Assembly (NCBI GenBank): GCA_040756995.1
Contig: JBFLYK010000002.1
Coordinates: 124,001 to 188,000, forward strand
DNA length: 64,000 nt
Origin: BP-133 sp040756995
Lineage (GTDB): Bacteria; Actinomycetota; Acidimicrobiia; IMCC26256; BP-133
Direction of reading: 5' to 3'
Position 1 is the stretch's first letter; every line of letters begins with the position of its first letter. The position numbers and the translations under genes are program-made. Below are positions 63,788 to 64,000 of the stretch, piece by piece. The notes beneath the pieces were generated by a model. That model searched no databases. It was given only the letters and a program-made list of their open reading frames with translations, and had not been told where the DNA came from.

Positions 63788-64000
63788 TTGCCGTTTCTAC
63801 AGAAAAGTAGTACTTCCGCCGACATTGGCAATCGCGGCGCGGCTCGGGTTCGCGGACGGCGCGGGCGCCTTCCCGACGAAGACGACGAAGCCCCGGACAT
63901 CCTGGACTTCACCGACGTCTTCATGGCCACGGAGACCGCCAGCGCGTTCGATCTGAAGATCGAGGTCAAGCCTGACAACCGGGTGTACTTCGACTTCCCC
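63788..64000 (+). CDS. Partial hypothetical protein running off right edge
   Basis: A plus-strand frame is open to the window end and reads LPDEDDEAPDILDFTDVFMATETASAFDLKIEVKPDNRVYFDFP near its visible end (described in part). Codon choice looks coding, with strong third-position GC. The start is uncertain: a TTG at 63788 without a ribosome site, or an ATG at 63924. It is divergent from the trypsin-like protease gene. Too little is visible to assign a family. Confidence 0.45.
   Translation, partial: MPFLQKSSTSADIGNRGAARVRGRRGRLPDEDDEAPDILDFTDVFMATETASAFDLKIEVKPDNRVYFDFP

Noticed and set aside
1..64000. Mobile elements, CRISPR arrays, prophage or integration sites
   Set aside because: No transposase, integrase, regularly spaced repeats or tRNA-flanked junction was seen; the repeats present are operators and leader motifs.

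Overview
The window is a high-GC actinobacterial chromosome segment, most likely from an Acidimicrobiia-like or related soil or aquatic lineage. The signs are frequent GTG starts, chains of ATGA/GTGA stop-start overlaps, many TetR/MarR regulators, Rieske and P450 oxygenases and a KshA-type catabolic style. The taxonomic call is inference. I see no rRNA, tRNA, CRISPR array, insertion sequence or phage gene.

Left part (1-20 kb): a secreted hydrolase and a truncated Rieske oxygenase sit beside a TetR gene. A minus-strand block of 14 tightly packed genes (16844 down to 2453) follows. It encodes three exported or membrane proteins of unknown function, a branched-chain-type ABC importer with one fused LivH-LivM permease, LivG, LivF and a lipoprotein binding protein, then a Rieske oxygenase, a cytochrome P450, a GMC oxidoreductase, two AveC-like membrane proteins, a MaoC-type dehydratase and a MarR regulator. 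It reads as one uptake-and-oxidation pathway for a hydrophobic substrate. Divergent to it are an enoyl-CoA hydratase-like gene, a TetR gene and an acyl-CoA ligase. AzlCD follow.

Middle (21-37 kb): a cold-shock gene with small genes; a divergent cluster of a cytochrome b/sulfite-oxidase-like fusion, methyltransferase, DUF2064 and glycosyltransferase genes facing a two-component system, sugar-nucleotide epimerase and GT-C mannosyltransferase-like gene; and a secreted-protein island. The island has three paralogous small acidic exported proteins, a Tat-like exported protein, a membrane Lon-like PDZ protease and a subtilase. The small-protein genes share a 5' element, and a fourth orphan copy lies in the 36.2-36.5 kb gap.

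37-46 kb: a CPA2-type antiporter, an OsmC protein, an ECF sigma/anti-sigma pair, a pyridine nucleotide-disulfide reductase, a GH63-type glucosidase and a glycogen-debranching-type enzyme.

46-54.3 kb is the most distinctive region. Four paralogous small helical, phasin-like proteins are spread over three or four transcription units. Each unit has a TTGAC -35 element followed by one or two 15-bp palindromes of the form TTACGC-N3-GCGTAA. Around them are two PhaR-type (PHB_acc_N) proteins, a PhaB-like SDR that has lost its catalytic residues, two SRPBCC proteins, an ABC1/UbiB kinase and a second small kinase. I infer a granule- or inclusion-surface system related to polyhydroxyalkanoate metabolism; no PHA synthase is in the window.

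Right end (54-64 kb): a CYP51-like P450, DUF72, DUF488, dienelactone hydrolase, GreA, PEBP and DUF427 genes, a cysteine-containing HTH regulator and a trypsin-like protease with a long acidic N-terminal region. A partial gene runs off the right edge.
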